Shown here one piece after another: positions 26,158-34,116 of a stretch of 64,000 bases of DNA (positions are counted from its first letter, which is position 1; each line of letters begins with the position of its first letter). Under the pieces are notes generated by a model, which saw only the letters and a program-made list of their open reading frames with translations, ran no database searches and was not told where the DNA came from. Both the position numbers and the translations under genes were made by a program. Where the stretch lies: NCBI GenBank assembly GCA_001897155.1, contig MKSF01000015.1, positions 62,512 to 126,511 on the forward strand, given 5' to 3'. The stretch comes from Bacteroidetes bacterium 47-18 (lineage in GTDB: Bacteria; Bacteroidota; Bacteroidia; Chitinophagales; Chitinophagaceae).

Positions 26158-26281
26158 GCGGGATTTTCAATTCCATTGCTATCTATTACTTTATAGCAAA
26201 AACGTCGTAAATTTTTCCGCCGGGAAGCCGGTTAAATAACTGATGATTTTCGTTAATTTAAATCCTGAAAAACAGAAACCC

Positions 26282-27097
26282 ATGAATTACCAGACATTCG
26301 AGCCGGGGGACAGCTTAAAGCCATTTGTAAAATGTTACTGGACATTGGAAAGCCCGGGAGAGGAAACACCCCAAAAGCAAACCATTGTCCCGGACGGATG
26401 TATGGAAATGATTTTTCACTATGGAGACCTGTACAGGCAATATACCACACTAGGCAGCACTATTACTCAGCCCAGGTGTTTTGTCATCGGGCAGTTGTCG
26501 GGGCCGCTGCAGATAGAGCCCACGGGGACAACCGGTATCTTTGCAGTACGATTTCAGCCGGATGGGTTTGTGCCTTTAGCAGACATCCGGGTAAAGGAAA
26601 TGGAAGATACCGCGGTTTCTTTGGAAAAGCTGTTTGGAGCGGCAGGCCGGGAGCTGGAAACAATAATTTTGAGTACCCGCACGACCCCGGAAAGGATAAA
26701 GCATATTGAAACATTTTTATTGGGCCGGTTAGCGGCCGATGAAACGGTCGACCGCATTGTAAAGTCAGCGGTTGAAACTATTGTAACCGCCAACGGGCAG
26801 CTCTCTGTTGACGAGATCTCAAAATGCGCTAACATCAACCGCAGGCAACTGGAGCGTAAATTTTCAGCGACTATCGGACTGAGCCCTAAGCAGCTTTCAA
26901 AGACAGTAAGGCTGCAAACCGCGCTTAAGATGTTACTGGCAAAAAAATTTACAAGCCTGACCGCCCTCGCTTACGAAAATGAATATTACGACCAGGCGCA
27001 TTTTATTAAAGACTTCAGGGAGCTGACCGGGCTTACGCCCAAAGAATTTTACGGCAACAACCTGAAGATGTCTGCCCTGTTCTACGGAACAGACTAA
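26282..27097 (+). CDS. AraC-family transcriptional regulator (DUF6597-type sensor)
   Basis: A 271-residue regulator. The ATG before NYQTFEPGDSLKPFVKCYW is the family start; an in-frame ATG 39 bp upstream is possible. The N-terminal domain has VPDGCMEMIFHYGD, characteristic of the DUF6597 sensor fold. The C-terminal AraC domain shows INRRQLERKFSATIGLSPKQ and NEYYDQAHFIKDFRELTGLT. It precedes a VOC-family gene and a DUF6265 gene on the same strand, a common pairing in Bacteroidota, so it probably regulates them. Confidence 0.88.
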   Translation: MNYQTFEPGDSLKPFVKCYWTLESPGEETPQKQTIVPDGCMEMIFHYGDLYRQYTTLGSTITQPRCFVIGQLSGPLQIEPTGTTGIFAVRFQPDGFVPLADIRVKEMEDTAVSLEKLFGAAGRELETIILSTRTTPERIKHIETFLLGRLAADETVDRIVKSAVETIVTANGQLSVDEISKCANINRRQLERKFSATIGLSPKQLSKTVRLQTALKMLLAKKFTSLTALAYENEYYDQAHFIKDFRELTGLTPKEFYGNNLKMSALFYGTD

Positions 27098-27183
27098 TGG
27101 GCTATGTGGCATTGTCGCATTTTTACAATTTTCAGCAAAGCCAGGTGCTTAGCTTTGTCCTCATAACAGACAATAATCAAGCA

Positions 27184-27552
27184 ATGGAAAGATTAGTAAA
27201 ATTTATGGAAATCCCCGTGACAGACTTTGAACGGGCAGCCGCTTTTTACAGGGCGATTTTGAATATCGATATTCACGAAGTGGAAATGATGGGCTCCAGG
27301 ATGGGCTTCTTCCAGGCAGCAGGTCAGGACCTTTGGGGAGCGATAGTTAAAGGGGAGGATTATACGCCCTCTTCCGACGGTGTTTTAGTGTACCTGAATG
27401 CAGGTGATGACGTTCAGAAGGTGCTGGATAAAATCGACCCCAATGGCGGGAGATTATTGGCTCCCAAAATGCAGGTAAACGAAGCAATAGGCTTCATTGG
27501 TATTTTTACAGACACCGAAGGCAACAAAATAGCCGTACATTCCAACAATTAA
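27184..27552 (+). CDS. VOC-family (glyoxalase-like) protein
   Basis: A 122-residue single-module vicinal-oxygen-chelate protein: FMEIPVTDFERAAAFYRAIL, DVQKVLDKIDPNGGRLLAPK and TDTEGNKIAVHS are diagnostic. Upstream in-frame codons add about 29 residues that lack the fold and start within a region close to the AraC stop, so the ATG before ERLVKFMEIP was chosen. It is probably a cytoplasmic dimer. The substrate is unknown; metal-ligand positions in such short proteins are often incomplete. Confidence 0.85.
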   Translation: MERLVKFMEIPVTDFERAAAFYRAILNIDIHEVEMMGSRMGFFQAAGQDLWGAIVKGEDYTPSSDGVLVYLNAGDDVQKVLDKIDPNGGRLLAPKMQVNEAIGFIGIFTDTEGNKIAVHSNN

Positions 27553-27562
27553 TAATTAAGCT

Positions 27563-28075
27563 ATGCGATCAGGAATAGTAAAATTTATATCAGTGATTTG
27601 TTTCGTTGCGCTTTGTGCCTGGACAACAAAGCAAATAAACGAAATTGATAAAGCAGAATGGCTGATAGGCACCTGGGAAAATAAAACTCCCAAAGGAAGT
27701 GTTTACGAAACGTGGATAAGATCAAACGATACAACGTTTACCGGTAAGAGCTATATTATCAATGAGAAAGACACAGTCGTTTTTGAAAATATCCGGTTGG
27801 TCCAGGAAGCAGGCGGGCTATATTATATGCCGGCCGTTAGTGACCAGAATGACGGATTGCCGGTCCGCTTTACCGCGAAGGTAATCTCAGCAAGGGAATT
27901 GATTTTTGAAAATCCACAGCACGACTTTCCTCAAACCATTTCGTACAGAAAAATAACCGGGGATTCTTTAATTGCCGAGATCTCAGGTGTGATCGCGGGA
28001 AAGGAGCGGCGGGAGCTATTTCCTATGAAGCGGATAAGACCGAATAGGTATATTGATAAAGACCGCCTCCGATGA
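27563..28075 (+). CDS. Secreted DUF6265-like protein
   Basis: A 170-residue protein with a signal peptide (about 1-21). The core AEWLIGTWENKTPKGSVYETW and the closing ENPQHDFPQTISYRK are typical of DUF6265-type lipocalin-like domains. It starts 10 bp after the VOC gene, so the two share a transcript, probably with the AraC gene. Export to the periplasm is expected. The function of the family is not known. MITE-like half copy B begins 8 bp beyond the stop. Confidence 0.75.
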   Translation: MRSGIVKFISVICFVALCAWTTKQINEIDKAEWLIGTWENKTPKGSVYETWIRSNDTTFTGKSYIINEKDTVVFENIRLVQEAGGLYYMPAVSDQNDGLPVRFTAKVISARELIFENPQHDFPQTISYRKITGDSLIAEISGVIAGKERRELFPMKRIRPNRYIDKDRLR

Positions 28076-28083
28076 AAGGTAAT

Positions 28084-28141
28084 GAGGGTATTGGTCATTT
28101 GTAACTTATAATAGCTTTTGTTGCCTATATATAGATAGTCA
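28084..28141. repeat. MITE-like dispersed repeat, copy B (58-bp half copy)
   Basis: It aligns with the last 57 bp of the reverse complement of copy A (GGTCATTTGTAACTTATAAT then TTTTGTTGCCTATA, ending TAGATAGTCA), with only a few differences. The other terminal repeat is missing, so this copy is truncated, ending at the 3' end of the DUF6265 gene. Confidence 0.7.
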
Positions 28142-28231
28142 GTTAAACCGGTTGCTGATGTAATCTGTTATTGTTTCCATGAATGTGGCAGCCCTTCTTC
28201 TGTATACCACCTTCAGCTCAGGACTATCTTT

Positions 28232-28627
28232 TTAATGCAGCTTTTCTGCAAATGCGATAATGTGTCCGTCCATATCTGCAAAATAGCAGACCTTATCGCC
28301 CCAATCACGATCTGCAATCGGGCTGATGAGCTTTGCGCCGGCTTTGATAGCGTTCTTAAATTCAAGCTCTATATCTTCTGCATAAAGATACAGCTCGCAC
28401 CTGGGTACGCCGTTTCCCAGATCGGGATGCGGTGTTTTATCCCCGAGAATTTTGGCGATGCCCTTATTCGGCATGATGCCTAATTTGAAATTTTCAGCAA
28501 GCTTGAATTCCGTCATGCCCGGGACATTCAGATCCGGGCTCTGGCGGAATAGTTGGATGTAAAAATCCGTACTTGCCTGCTGGTCTTTGACGTAAAGTAT
28601 CGTTTCTATAAATCGGATGTGCTTCAT
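28232..28627 (-). CDS. VOC-family (glyoxalase/bleomycin-resistance-like) protein
   Basis: A 131-residue single VOC module: FIETILYVKDQQASTDFYIQ, a central LYLYAEDIELEFKNAIKAGA and the terminal DRDWGDKVCYFADMDGHIIA. The last motif is typical of glyoxalase-like enzymes that have the DxDGHxIxF end. It is located downstream of the haemerythrin gene on the same strand by 58 bp, so it may be the last member of the nitric-oxide stress operon, although its role there is unclear. Confidence 0.85.
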   Translation of the reverse strand: MKHIRFIETILYVKDQQASTDFYIQLFRQSPDLNVPGMTEFKLAENFKLGIMPNKGIAKILGDKTPHPDLGNGVPRCELYLYAEDIELEFKNAIKAGAKLISPIADRDWGDKVCYFADMDGHIIAFAEKLH

Positions 28628-28685
28628 TGTTGAAAGATTCTGTACTCAAATGTAAGCACAAACCGTTACTGTCTTCTCGGAATTA

Positions 28686-29162
28686 TTATGCATCTTTATC
28701 CCTGATCCAGAACGCATCATCCCAGTTATCACAATCGGGCGCTGAAGAATGGTGTGCTTCGATCATTTTCAATTGTCCGGGAGTAGCTGCTTCCTGTATT
28801 TTATTGAACAGTACCCGTTCTTCAAAACGAATATGCGCATTCAGGGCCTGCTCTATCCGTATCAGGGCCGCAACTATACCGGCCTTACCTTCAAACAGGC
28901 GTTTCAGCTCCCTGTGCTCCTCCAAAGCCTGTATGATTAAAGCATCGTTTTGAGGAAGTATGGGGAAAATGTATTTTTCTTCCGCTTCAAAATGCTGCCG
29001 CAAATGATTGTTCCAGAACCAGTCGGTATAATGTTTTATTCTCTCAGGTTCAATACCCTGCTTAAATCCCTCTCTTATTTTCCAGCAGAGCAGTAAGCCC
29101 TGATGATGCTCCCTGCTGAAAGGCTGTAAAGATTCGTGTCGTTTGATAGGAGGAGGAGTCAT
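28686..29162 (-). CDS. Haemerythrin-domain protein
   Basis: A 158-residue four-helix protein. The iron ligands expected for haemerythrin are seen as FSREHHQGLL, LRQHFEAEEKYIFP, EEHRELKRLF and NAHIRFEERVLF (H-HxxxE-HxxxH-like order). It would bind a di-iron centre that senses or handles oxygen or nitric oxide. Its start overlaps the stop of the DUF488 gene by 4 bp, showing translational coupling. With the RIC protein and truncated haemoglobin upstream, a role in nitrosative stress is likely. Confidence 0.85.
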   Translation of the reverse strand: MTPPPIKRHESLQPFSREHHQGLLLCWKIREGFKQGIEPERIKHYTDWFWNNHLRQHFEAEEKYIFPILPQNDALIIQALEEHRELKRLFEGKAGIVAALIRIEQALNAHIRFEERVLFNKIQEAATPGQLKMIEAHHSSAPDCDNWDDAFWIRDKDA

Positions 29163-29515
29163 GATTTTATCTTTTTGAGTATTGCTGCTAAAACCACAGC
29201 ATGATTAACTTCAGGATCTTTTGCCGCATACAGCAGACAAAGATCTTGCTTATCCACGATAGCCTTTAAGCGTTTCAGTTCTGTTGCCTGGTCTTTCAGC
29301 TCTTCCGCATAGCGTTCTTTGAACGCTTCAAATAATTCCGGCTTATGCCCAAACCATTTTCGCAACCCGGTTGACGGTGCGACCAGCTTGTCCCATTCAT
29401 CCAGCCTGGTTGCTTCTTTGCTGATACCCCTGGGCCAAAGCCTGTCCACCAGCACCCGGTACCCATCCTCAGCTTTGGGCTCTTCATATATCCTTTTGGT
29501 CTTTATTTTGAACAT
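29159..29515 (-). CDS. DUF488 family protein
   Basis: A 118-residue protein with the DUF488 signature VLVDRLWPRGISKEATRLDEW and the LCLLYAAKDPEVNHAVVLA end. The family is widespread and sometimes found near haemerythrin and nitrite/NO genes; its biochemical role is unknown. It is probably cytoplasmic. Its end overlaps the haemerythrin start by 4 bp. A gap of about 100 bp separates it from the azurin gene, so an internal promoter is possible. Confidence 0.88.
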   Translation of the reverse strand: MFKIKTKRIYEEPKAEDGYRVLVDRLWPRGISKEATRLDEWDKLVAPSTGLRKWFGHKPELFEAFKERYAEELKDQATELKRLKAIVDKQDLCLLYAAKDPEVNHAVVLAAILKKIKS

Positions 29516-29618
29516 AGCTCAATTGTGTTAAAGAATGACGGTTTCAAACGGGGATAATAAATACAGGAAACAGTATTATAAAATTACCTGTTGTTGTCGT
29601 ATGGGGAATGTTAAATAT

Positions 29619-30131
29619 TTATTCTACAATAAATTTGCCTTTCATCATAGCTGCGTGCCCGGGGAAGGAGCACAGGAAATCATAAGTACCTTTTGCCGGG
29701 GCTGTAAATTCTATGGTCGTTGTTTCACCGCCTCCAATCGTTTTGGTATGCGCTATCACATCTTTCTCCATGCTTTTCGGGATATAGTCGTTATCTTTTG
29801 CATTCATGGCTTCACCGGCAAAAGTGGCCATATCCACGCCATGGGCCAGGATAACCACATTGTGCCCCATAGCGCTTAACGGGGCCTTGCCGGTATGTTT
29901 TAATGTGAGCTTTACGGTTTGTCCTTCCTTTACTTTTATTGTTGCCAGGTCAAATTTCATATCGTCGCCACCGCTTATCGTAACGATAGCCTCGTTATTG
30001 TTTACCGGCTGTGGGGTTTCCGGTGCAGGTGTTCCTATGCCTGGTGTTGCAGCCTGTTCCGGTGCTGAAGGATCGCCGCAGGATGCGAATACAAAGACGG
30101 CTGACGCGAGCAATAAGATGGATTTTTTCAT
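29619..30131 (-). CDS. Azurin-like type 1 copper lipoprotein
   Basis: A 170-residue cupredoxin. It has a lipoprotein signal (ILLLASAVFVFASC, acylated Cys about 18) and a Pro/Ala/Glu linker. The azurin domain is VTISGGDDMKFDLATIKVKE up to MKGKFIVE. The copper ligands are visible: His in AMGHNVVI, Cys and His in FLCSFPGH, and Met in AAMMKG. It would carry electrons in the periplasm, for example to a nitrite or NO reductase or to a cytochrome peroxidase. It is part of the run of genes between the RIC and DUF488 genes. Confidence 0.9.
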   Translation of the reverse strand: MKKSILLLASAVFVFASCGDPSAPEQAATPGIGTPAPETPQPVNNNEAIVTISGGDDMKFDLATIKVKEGQTVKLTLKHTGKAPLSAMGHNVVILAHGVDMATFAGEAMNAKDNDYIPKSMEKDVIAHTKTIGGGETTTIEFTAPAKGTYDFLCSFPGHAAMMKGKFIVE

Positions 30132-30166
30132 TGTTTTGAATGGATTGTATTGTTAGAGATTAAAGG

Positions 30167-30892
30167 TTATGCTGTCGCAAATGTTTCTTCCATTGCTATG
30201 GACCCGGGAAACAGAATATTATTCTCCAGGTGAATGTGCAGGTGCAGGTCTTCTTCAAATTCTTTGATCAGGGAGAATGTTACTTTGTATGTATTGCAGG
30301 CATCCGCAGGTGGCGTGTAATTATCCGTCAATGCCGCTATCTTCCTAAAGCGCTCTCCTTCACCATCGTGCTCATGCGTCATCATGCGTATAGGGTTTTG
30401 CACTGTACCAAAAGGCGCCTGTATTGCTGCTCCGTTATTTTTTGCTGCTACCATTTTGCGGATAAAGGGAAACAGGATCATCTCTTCTTTCTTCATATGC
30501 GCCGCCAGCTCTGCTGCCGACGCTTTAAACAGCTGCGCTACTTCTAAAAGCTCCGGGTGCCGGTTGCCGTGCACGCGCACTACCTTTTCCAGGAAAGGCG
30601 TGATCTCCCGGATCTTACTCTCCACGTAACGGTGATGCTTCTTTTCGATATGGTCCGCCAGCAGATCCAGGGACCAGGAGCTATAATCTACGCCGCTTTC
30701 TTTTGCCGGGGCTGTCACTGCTTCCAGCGCCGCAATCAGCGCCCCGATGTCTGTTTGCTTTTGAGTGCAGGCATCTTCGATAGTCCTGTTGCCATTGCAG
30801 CAGAAATCAATTTTACTGTTCTTGAAAACAGACGCGGTGCGATAGTCCCATGCTACCAGCTCGCCTATAATGGTGTCTTTTGTGATGTTCAT
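30167..30892 (-). CDS. RIC/YtfE/ScdA di-iron protein for iron-sulfur cluster repair
   Basis: A 241-residue protein. The N-terminal ScdA_N part has the cluster FKNSKIDFCCNGNRTIEDAC, where the Cys pair is diagnostic. The haemerythrin-like domain follows (about 75-240), with HIEKKHHRYV, VHGNRHPEL, HMKKEEMILFP, MTHEHDGEGER and HIHLENNILFP supplying di-iron ligands. Family knowledge: it repairs Fe-S clusters damaged by NO or peroxide and can reduce NO. It starts 12 bp after the methyltransferase stop and forms part of the Rrf2-controlled operon. Confidence 0.93.
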   Translation of the reverse strand: MNITKDTIIGELVAWDYRTASVFKNSKIDFCCNGNRTIEDACTQKQTDIGALIAALEAVTAPAKESGVDYSSWSLDLLADHIEKKHHRYVESKIREITPFLEKVVRVHGNRHPELLEVAQLFKASAAELAAHMKKEEMILFPFIRKMVAAKNNGAAIQAPFGTVQNPIRMMTHEHDGEGERFRKIAALTDNYTPPADACNTYKVTFSLIKEFEEDLHLHIHLENNILFPGSIAMEETFATA

Positions 30893-30904
30893 ATGATGGC
30901 TGTT

Positions 30905-31672
30905 TTATGATTGCTTTTCTGCTATAATAACGACCGCATTCATGTGCTGCTGATGCTTTTTAAAGGTTCGCCTCATTTGTACGATCCGTTTTCCCGCGGC
31001 CGGGTGCAATAAAATATTAAGCCCGATTTTCAGCGTCCTAAAAAATCCTTCATCCTTGATAATACGGCCGGGTTCCAGCAGGTGCATGCTATTGGTGAAG
31101 GTTTGCTTTACCGCAAAGCCTTCTTTTTCAAGAAGCGCGCTCCATTCCGCAATGGCCAGGGGACGGGCATTCACTTTAATAGCCAGGGCCAGGTCCTTCT
31201 GTATCTCAGCCTTCAGGGTTTCGTCTGCATTCTGAAGTCCCAGCTCGTGTATGGCATACAAGCCTCCTTTCTTTAATATCCGGTGTGCCTCTTTTATAAT
31301 TTCAGTCTTACGATGATCGGCATGCATGGTTAACATGGCTTCCCCGAATACCTTGTCCCTGGATGCGCCTGCTATACCGGTATGAGCGGCATTACCCAAT
31401 TCAAACCGGACATTACTGCCCTTTATGTTCTTTTGCAGGAATGCCACAGCCTTTTCATCCGCATCTACGCCAATATAAGATGCGGGGCCGGCATTCAATG
31501 CGAGCGATGCGGTATAGCCCAGGCCCGGGGCGAACTCCGTGATATGATCTTTAGCAGAAACGTTCAGGGCTGCTACCAGCTTTTGGGTCAGCTCTTTGCC
31601 GCCCGGTCTCAGCACCTTCTTGCCCATTCTGGCCAGGATCCAATGTCCCTGTGCTTTTGAAAAATCTTCCAT
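30905..31672 (-). CDS. SAM-dependent methyltransferase
   Basis: A 255-residue class I methyltransferase. Motif I lies at ITEFAPGLGYTASLALNAGP, with acidic end YIGVDADEKAV, and motif II at MLTMHADHRKTEI followed by LKKGGLYAIHELGL. The substrate is unknown. It is a cytoplasmic enzyme with 35 and 12 bp spacing to its neighbours, the dioxygenase-family gene and the RIC gene. Its place inside a nitric-oxide operon suggests modification of a small molecule or quinone, but that is inference. Confidence 0.8.
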   Translation of the reverse strand: MEDFSKAQGHWILARMGKKVLRPGGKELTQKLVAALNVSAKDHITEFAPGLGYTASLALNAGPASYIGVDADEKAVAFLQKNIKGSNVRFELGNAAHTGIAGASRDKVFGEAMLTMHADHRKTEIIKEAHRILKKGGLYAIHELGLQNADETLKAEIQKDLALAIKVNARPLAIAEWSALLEKEGFAVKQTFTNSMHLLEPGRIIKDEGFFRTLKIGLNILLHPAAGKRIVQMRRTFKKHQQHMNAVVIIAEKQS

Positions 31673-31707
31673 ATATATAAGGATTATTTATAACTCACCC
31701 GTACTTT

Positions 31708-32610
31708 TTAGTTCCCCCATTGTACCAGCTCTTCCTCCGTCCATAAGCCCGGGAAGAACTTCCGCTGCTGGAATTTCGGGTGCAGGTATTTCTTCCATTC
31801 ACTGCCTCCTGTAGCGGCTTTGTTCTCGCCTTTGCTGTCCAGGTAATGCTGAGCGGTCTCTAAATGCACTAAGGGCCATTCTACATTATAGAAATTATCA
31901 AAGTCTTTTAACTTTTGAATCAATTCGCCGGACGGGTTAGCAAACTGCTTTACTTTTTCTGCCAGTGTTCTGCCTTTTACCTTATCTGCCAAAGCGATAA
32001 GACTGTCAAGGTATTTTTCTTCAAATTGTCTTAGCGTCAGCGATTTCTTTCCTGTCTGGCGGTTGGTTCCGGCATCTTTCCAGTAGATGTTTTCAAACAG
32101 GTCACCGGTAGCCGGGTTTTCGGGAAGCCGTTTTTTTCCTGCTTCATTGATGAGGTTTTCCAGGGGTGTGCAGTAAATCTCCAGGTAGCGGAATTGTACC
32201 GACTGAAAGCCGCTGGCAGGTGTCAGCGTGCTGCGGAAAGTATTATAATCATCATAGCTCATGCCATATTTCATTACATCGAACGAGGTGATCAGCATCC
32301 GGGTGTAACGGTTCAGGCGGTTGAGCTTATCTATCCATATTGTTTCGATCAGATCTTCAAAAACCAGTTGTTCTATCTCGTGAATCATCATCTTAAGCAC
32401 CAGCTCCGTTACCTGGTGATACATTACAAATATGGCCTCATCCTTAAAGTCGGTCCGTGTTTTCTGTAAGGTCAAAAGCGTGTCCACCTGGATATAATCC
32501 CAGTAATTGATGGGCTTGGCCTGCAGCAGCCCTTTCAGGTAGGTTTCAGGATTTTCACCCATCTGCCCGTACTTTTCCTCAATGTCTTTAATGATGTTCT
32601 CTGCACTCAT
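31708..32610 (-). CDS. Tryptophan 2,3-dioxygenase-family haem protein
   Basis: A 300-residue helical protein. YHQVTELVLKMMIHEIEQL corresponds to the conserved helix with the tryptophan-dioxygenase substrate-side histidine, and DVMKYGMSYDDYNTFRSTLT plus SGFQSVQFRYLEI match the signature FRxxLxPASGFQSxQFR. The haem-ligand region is around VHLETAQHYL (His). It lies in an operon with a truncated haemoglobin and a di-iron repair protein rather than with kynurenine genes. Thus it may be a haem protein that handles NO instead of, or in addition to, tryptophan. The start codon directly follows the stop of the upstream membrane protein gene. Confidence 0.85.
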   Translation of the reverse strand: MSAENIIKDIEEKYGQMGENPETYLKGLLQAKPINYWDYIQVDTLLTLQKTRTDFKDEAIFVMYHQVTELVLKMMIHEIEQLVFEDLIETIWIDKLNRLNRYTRMLITSFDVMKYGMSYDDYNTFRSTLTPASGFQSVQFRYLEIYCTPLENLINEAGKKRLPENPATGDLFENIYWKDAGTNRQTGKKSLTLRQFEEKYLDSLIALADKVKGRTLAEKVKQFANPSGELIQKLKDFDNFYNVEWPLVHLETAQHYLDSKGENKAATGGSEWKKYLHPKFQQRKFFPGLWTEEELVQWGN

Positions 32611-33051
32611 TTATCTTATTGTTTTAAAAAGTGAAATTCCGAAGATGAAAAGAGCGGTTACTTTCAGGGCTTCCACTCCTACGAAATAAAAATGCAGGTT
32701 GGAGTGGGGAATGTTTACACCGTCTATGTGCATTTGAGCTCTCGCGTCCAATGCGGGCAGGAGCCACACCGTCTGAATAAGGAGTAATATAGCAGGAATC
32801 AGCAATGCTATATGCTTCGGCTTCAGGAAAGCTGCTTTGGAGATCATCATATTGAGCAGGATAGCTGCCGCCAGCACCCACTCCACTTTATTGAGCGCGC
32901 CAAAGACCAGCCTGCCGATGCCTAAGCCCAAAGGAACGGTGATGCCGGGAGCACGGAATTTGAGCCAGGCTTCCATAAAGCTGATAGCGCATACAAAGCC
33001 TATCCAGACGAAAGTGCAGATTGCTGCTACGGGCATTTTAACGGTTGTCAT
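32611..33051 (-). CDS. Four-helix membrane protein in the nitric-oxide operon
   Basis: A 146-residue inner-membrane protein with four hydrophobic helices (about 8-28, 46-70, 76-96, 120-142). It contains FVCAISFMEAWLKFRAPG with a polar helix, and HFYFVGVEALKVTALF near its end. I do not recognise a named family. Its ATG overlaps the stop of the haemoglobin gene by 4 bp and its stop abuts the dioxygenase-family start, so the three are tightly coupled. Conserved His and Glu in helices might hold a cofactor (speculation). Confidence 0.72.
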   Translation of the reverse strand: MTTVKMPVAAICTFVWIGFVCAISFMEAWLKFRAPGITVPLGLGIGRLVFGALNKVEWVLAAAILLNMMISKAAFLKPKHIALLIPAILLLIQTVWLLPALDARAQMHIDGVNIPHSNLHFYFVGVEALKVTALFIFGISLFKTIR

Positions 33052-33452
33052 ATCAATGGGGTTGAATTCCGGTCTGTGTAATAGGTGATTTTATGCAGGA
33101 ACATTTCTGCCATTCTTTGGCCCTGCCATTTGGCCCGCTCCGCCTTTGTCCCGTTGAAATGCTCGTCCACAGTGGCATTGAACAACTCCAGCCAGCGGTC
33201 AAAATGCTCCTGCGCCACCGGCAGCCCGGCATGCGGCGGAAATGGTGTTCCCTGGTAAGTATATTCATCCAGTAGAACAGTCTGCCAGAAGCGATACATC
33301 TTTTCCAGGTGCTGCGGCCAGCGGTCCCGGATCACATTGTTGAAAATATCTTTCAGCAGCGTATCTTCCCGTATACGGCCGTAAAAGCTGTCCACTAAAA
33401 GCTTAATGTCTTCCAAATGCTGTATATCTTCTTTCTGCCGGTGTGTTGTCAT
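33048..33452 (-). CDS. Group III truncated haemoglobin
   Basis: A 134-residue globin. The motif LVDSFYGRIREDTLLKDIFN is the B/C helix with Tyr and Phe near the haem, and HLEKMYRFWQTVLL and PHAGLPVAQEHFDRWL hold the proximal histidine helix, as in group III. The ATG at the start of TTHRQKEDIQ was chosen because a Rrf2-like operator lies 7 bp upstream and a longer version would run through it. Such proteins dioxygenate or reduce NO. It is the second gene after the Rrf2 regulator, with its own operator copy. Confidence 0.9.
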   Translation of the reverse strand: MTTHRQKEDIQHLEDIKLLVDSFYGRIREDTLLKDIFNNVIRDRWPQHLEKMYRFWQTVLLDEYTYQGTPFPPHAGLPVAQEHFDRWLELFNATVDEHFNGTKAERAKWQGQRMAEMFLHKITYYTDRNSTPLI

Positions 33453-33458
33453 TTTTAT

Positions 33459-33478
33459 TTCGGATAAATTTGTCTTAA
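33459..33478. promoter_or_regulatory. Rrf2/NsrR-like operator, copy 1
   Basis: TTCGGATA-AATT-TGTCTTAA, an imperfect copy of the 20-bp dyad found twice before the Rrf2 gene. It lies 7 bp in front of the truncated haemoglobin start codon, so it can regulate the operon independently of the upstream promoter. Confidence 0.65.
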
Positions 33479-33494
33479 ATTGATTCAAATTTTT

Positions 33495-33929
33495 TTAGCG
33501 CTTCAATATGGTTGTACCGTCTTTTAGCTGCGTTGCCAGCTCAAATACGGTAGTGGTTTCCAGCATCTTTTTAAGTCCGCTTCTTATTTTGGAGAATTTG
33601 TGATGCATAGGGCAGGGATGCTGTTCATCGCATTCGCTCAGCCCGAGGGCGCAGCCGTTATAAATAGCATCTCCGTCAATGGCAAATACGATTTCGCTTA
33701 CTCTTATCTGCTTCATTCGGATGGTATCTATTTCAAATCCACCGTAAGGGCCTTTGAGCGAATTGACAATATTGTGCCTGGTAAGCGTACCCAGGATCTT
33801 GGCGGTAAAGGCTTCGGGTGAGCCTGTATGCTCTGCTACATCGCCCAGCTTCACCCGCTTGTTCTCGAGCGATTGCGTGGCTATATAGATAATGGCTTTA
33901 ATGCCATATTCACAGGCTTTTGAAAACAT
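33495..33929 (-). CDS. Rrf2-family transcriptional regulator (NsrR-like)
   Basis: A 144-residue winged-helix regulator. It opens MFSKACEYGIKAIIYIA and has the recognition region GSPEAFTAKILGTLTRHNIV. A cysteine cluster follows, GCALGLSECDEQHPC, with C-x6-C-x5-C spacing that would bind an iron-sulfur cluster, as in NsrR and IscR (C-x4/5-C-x5-C). NO would destroy the cluster and release the repressor. It is the first gene of the NO operon, with two operator dyads over and upstream of its promoter. The alternative is IscR-like sensing, but no isc genes are nearby. Confidence 0.9.
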   Translation of the reverse strand: MFSKACEYGIKAIIYIATQSLENKRVKLGDVAEHTGSPEAFTAKILGTLTRHNIVNSLKGPYGGFEIDTIRMKQIRVSEIVFAIDGDAIYNGCALGLSECDEQHPCPMHHKFSKIRSGLKKMLETTTVFELATQLKDGTTILKR

Positions 33930-33949
33930 CTTTCCCTTTTGATTTACAG

Positions 33950-33957
33950 CAAAGGTA
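33950..33957 (-). promoter_or_regulatory. -7 box (TACCTTTG) of the Rrf2 gene
   Basis: Minus-strand TACCTTTG, an exact TAnnTTTG, 20 bp before the start codon. The -33 region coincides with the proximal operator dyad (33973-33992), so a bound repressor would cover the promoter. Confidence 0.65.
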
Positions 33958-33972
33958 CAATTAGTTTTTTAT

Positions 33973-33992
33973 TTCGGATAATTTTATCTTAA
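33973..33992. promoter_or_regulatory. Rrf2/NsrR-like operator, copy 2
   Basis: TTCGGATA-ATTT-TATCTTAA, an inverted repeat of the form TTnnGATA-N4-TATCnnAA covering the -33 region of the Rrf2 gene. Confidence 0.7.
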
Positions 33993-33999
33993 ATTAAAT

Positions 34000-34019
34000 T
34001 TCAGATAGTAATATCTGAA
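34000..34019. promoter_or_regulatory. Rrf2/NsrR-like operator, copy 3 (perfect dyad)
   Basis: TTCAGATA-GTAA-TATCTGAA, a perfect 8-bp inverted repeat with a 4-bp spacer, 27 bp centre to centre from copy 2. The tandem arrangement suggests cooperative binding of repressor dimers. Confidence 0.7.
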
Positions 34020-34116
34020 TGATAAAAAGCCGGAACCTGCGGATCAGGCATTTAATTTTTCATACTTGCAGACAGGTTATTGGCTATAAATCTTTAGTTT
34101 TAAATAAGCATCAAAG

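Noticed and set aside
26243-27097. AraC gene with the longer start at 26243
   Set aside because: The 13 extra residues precede the conserved family start and lack support; the ATG at 26282 was used.
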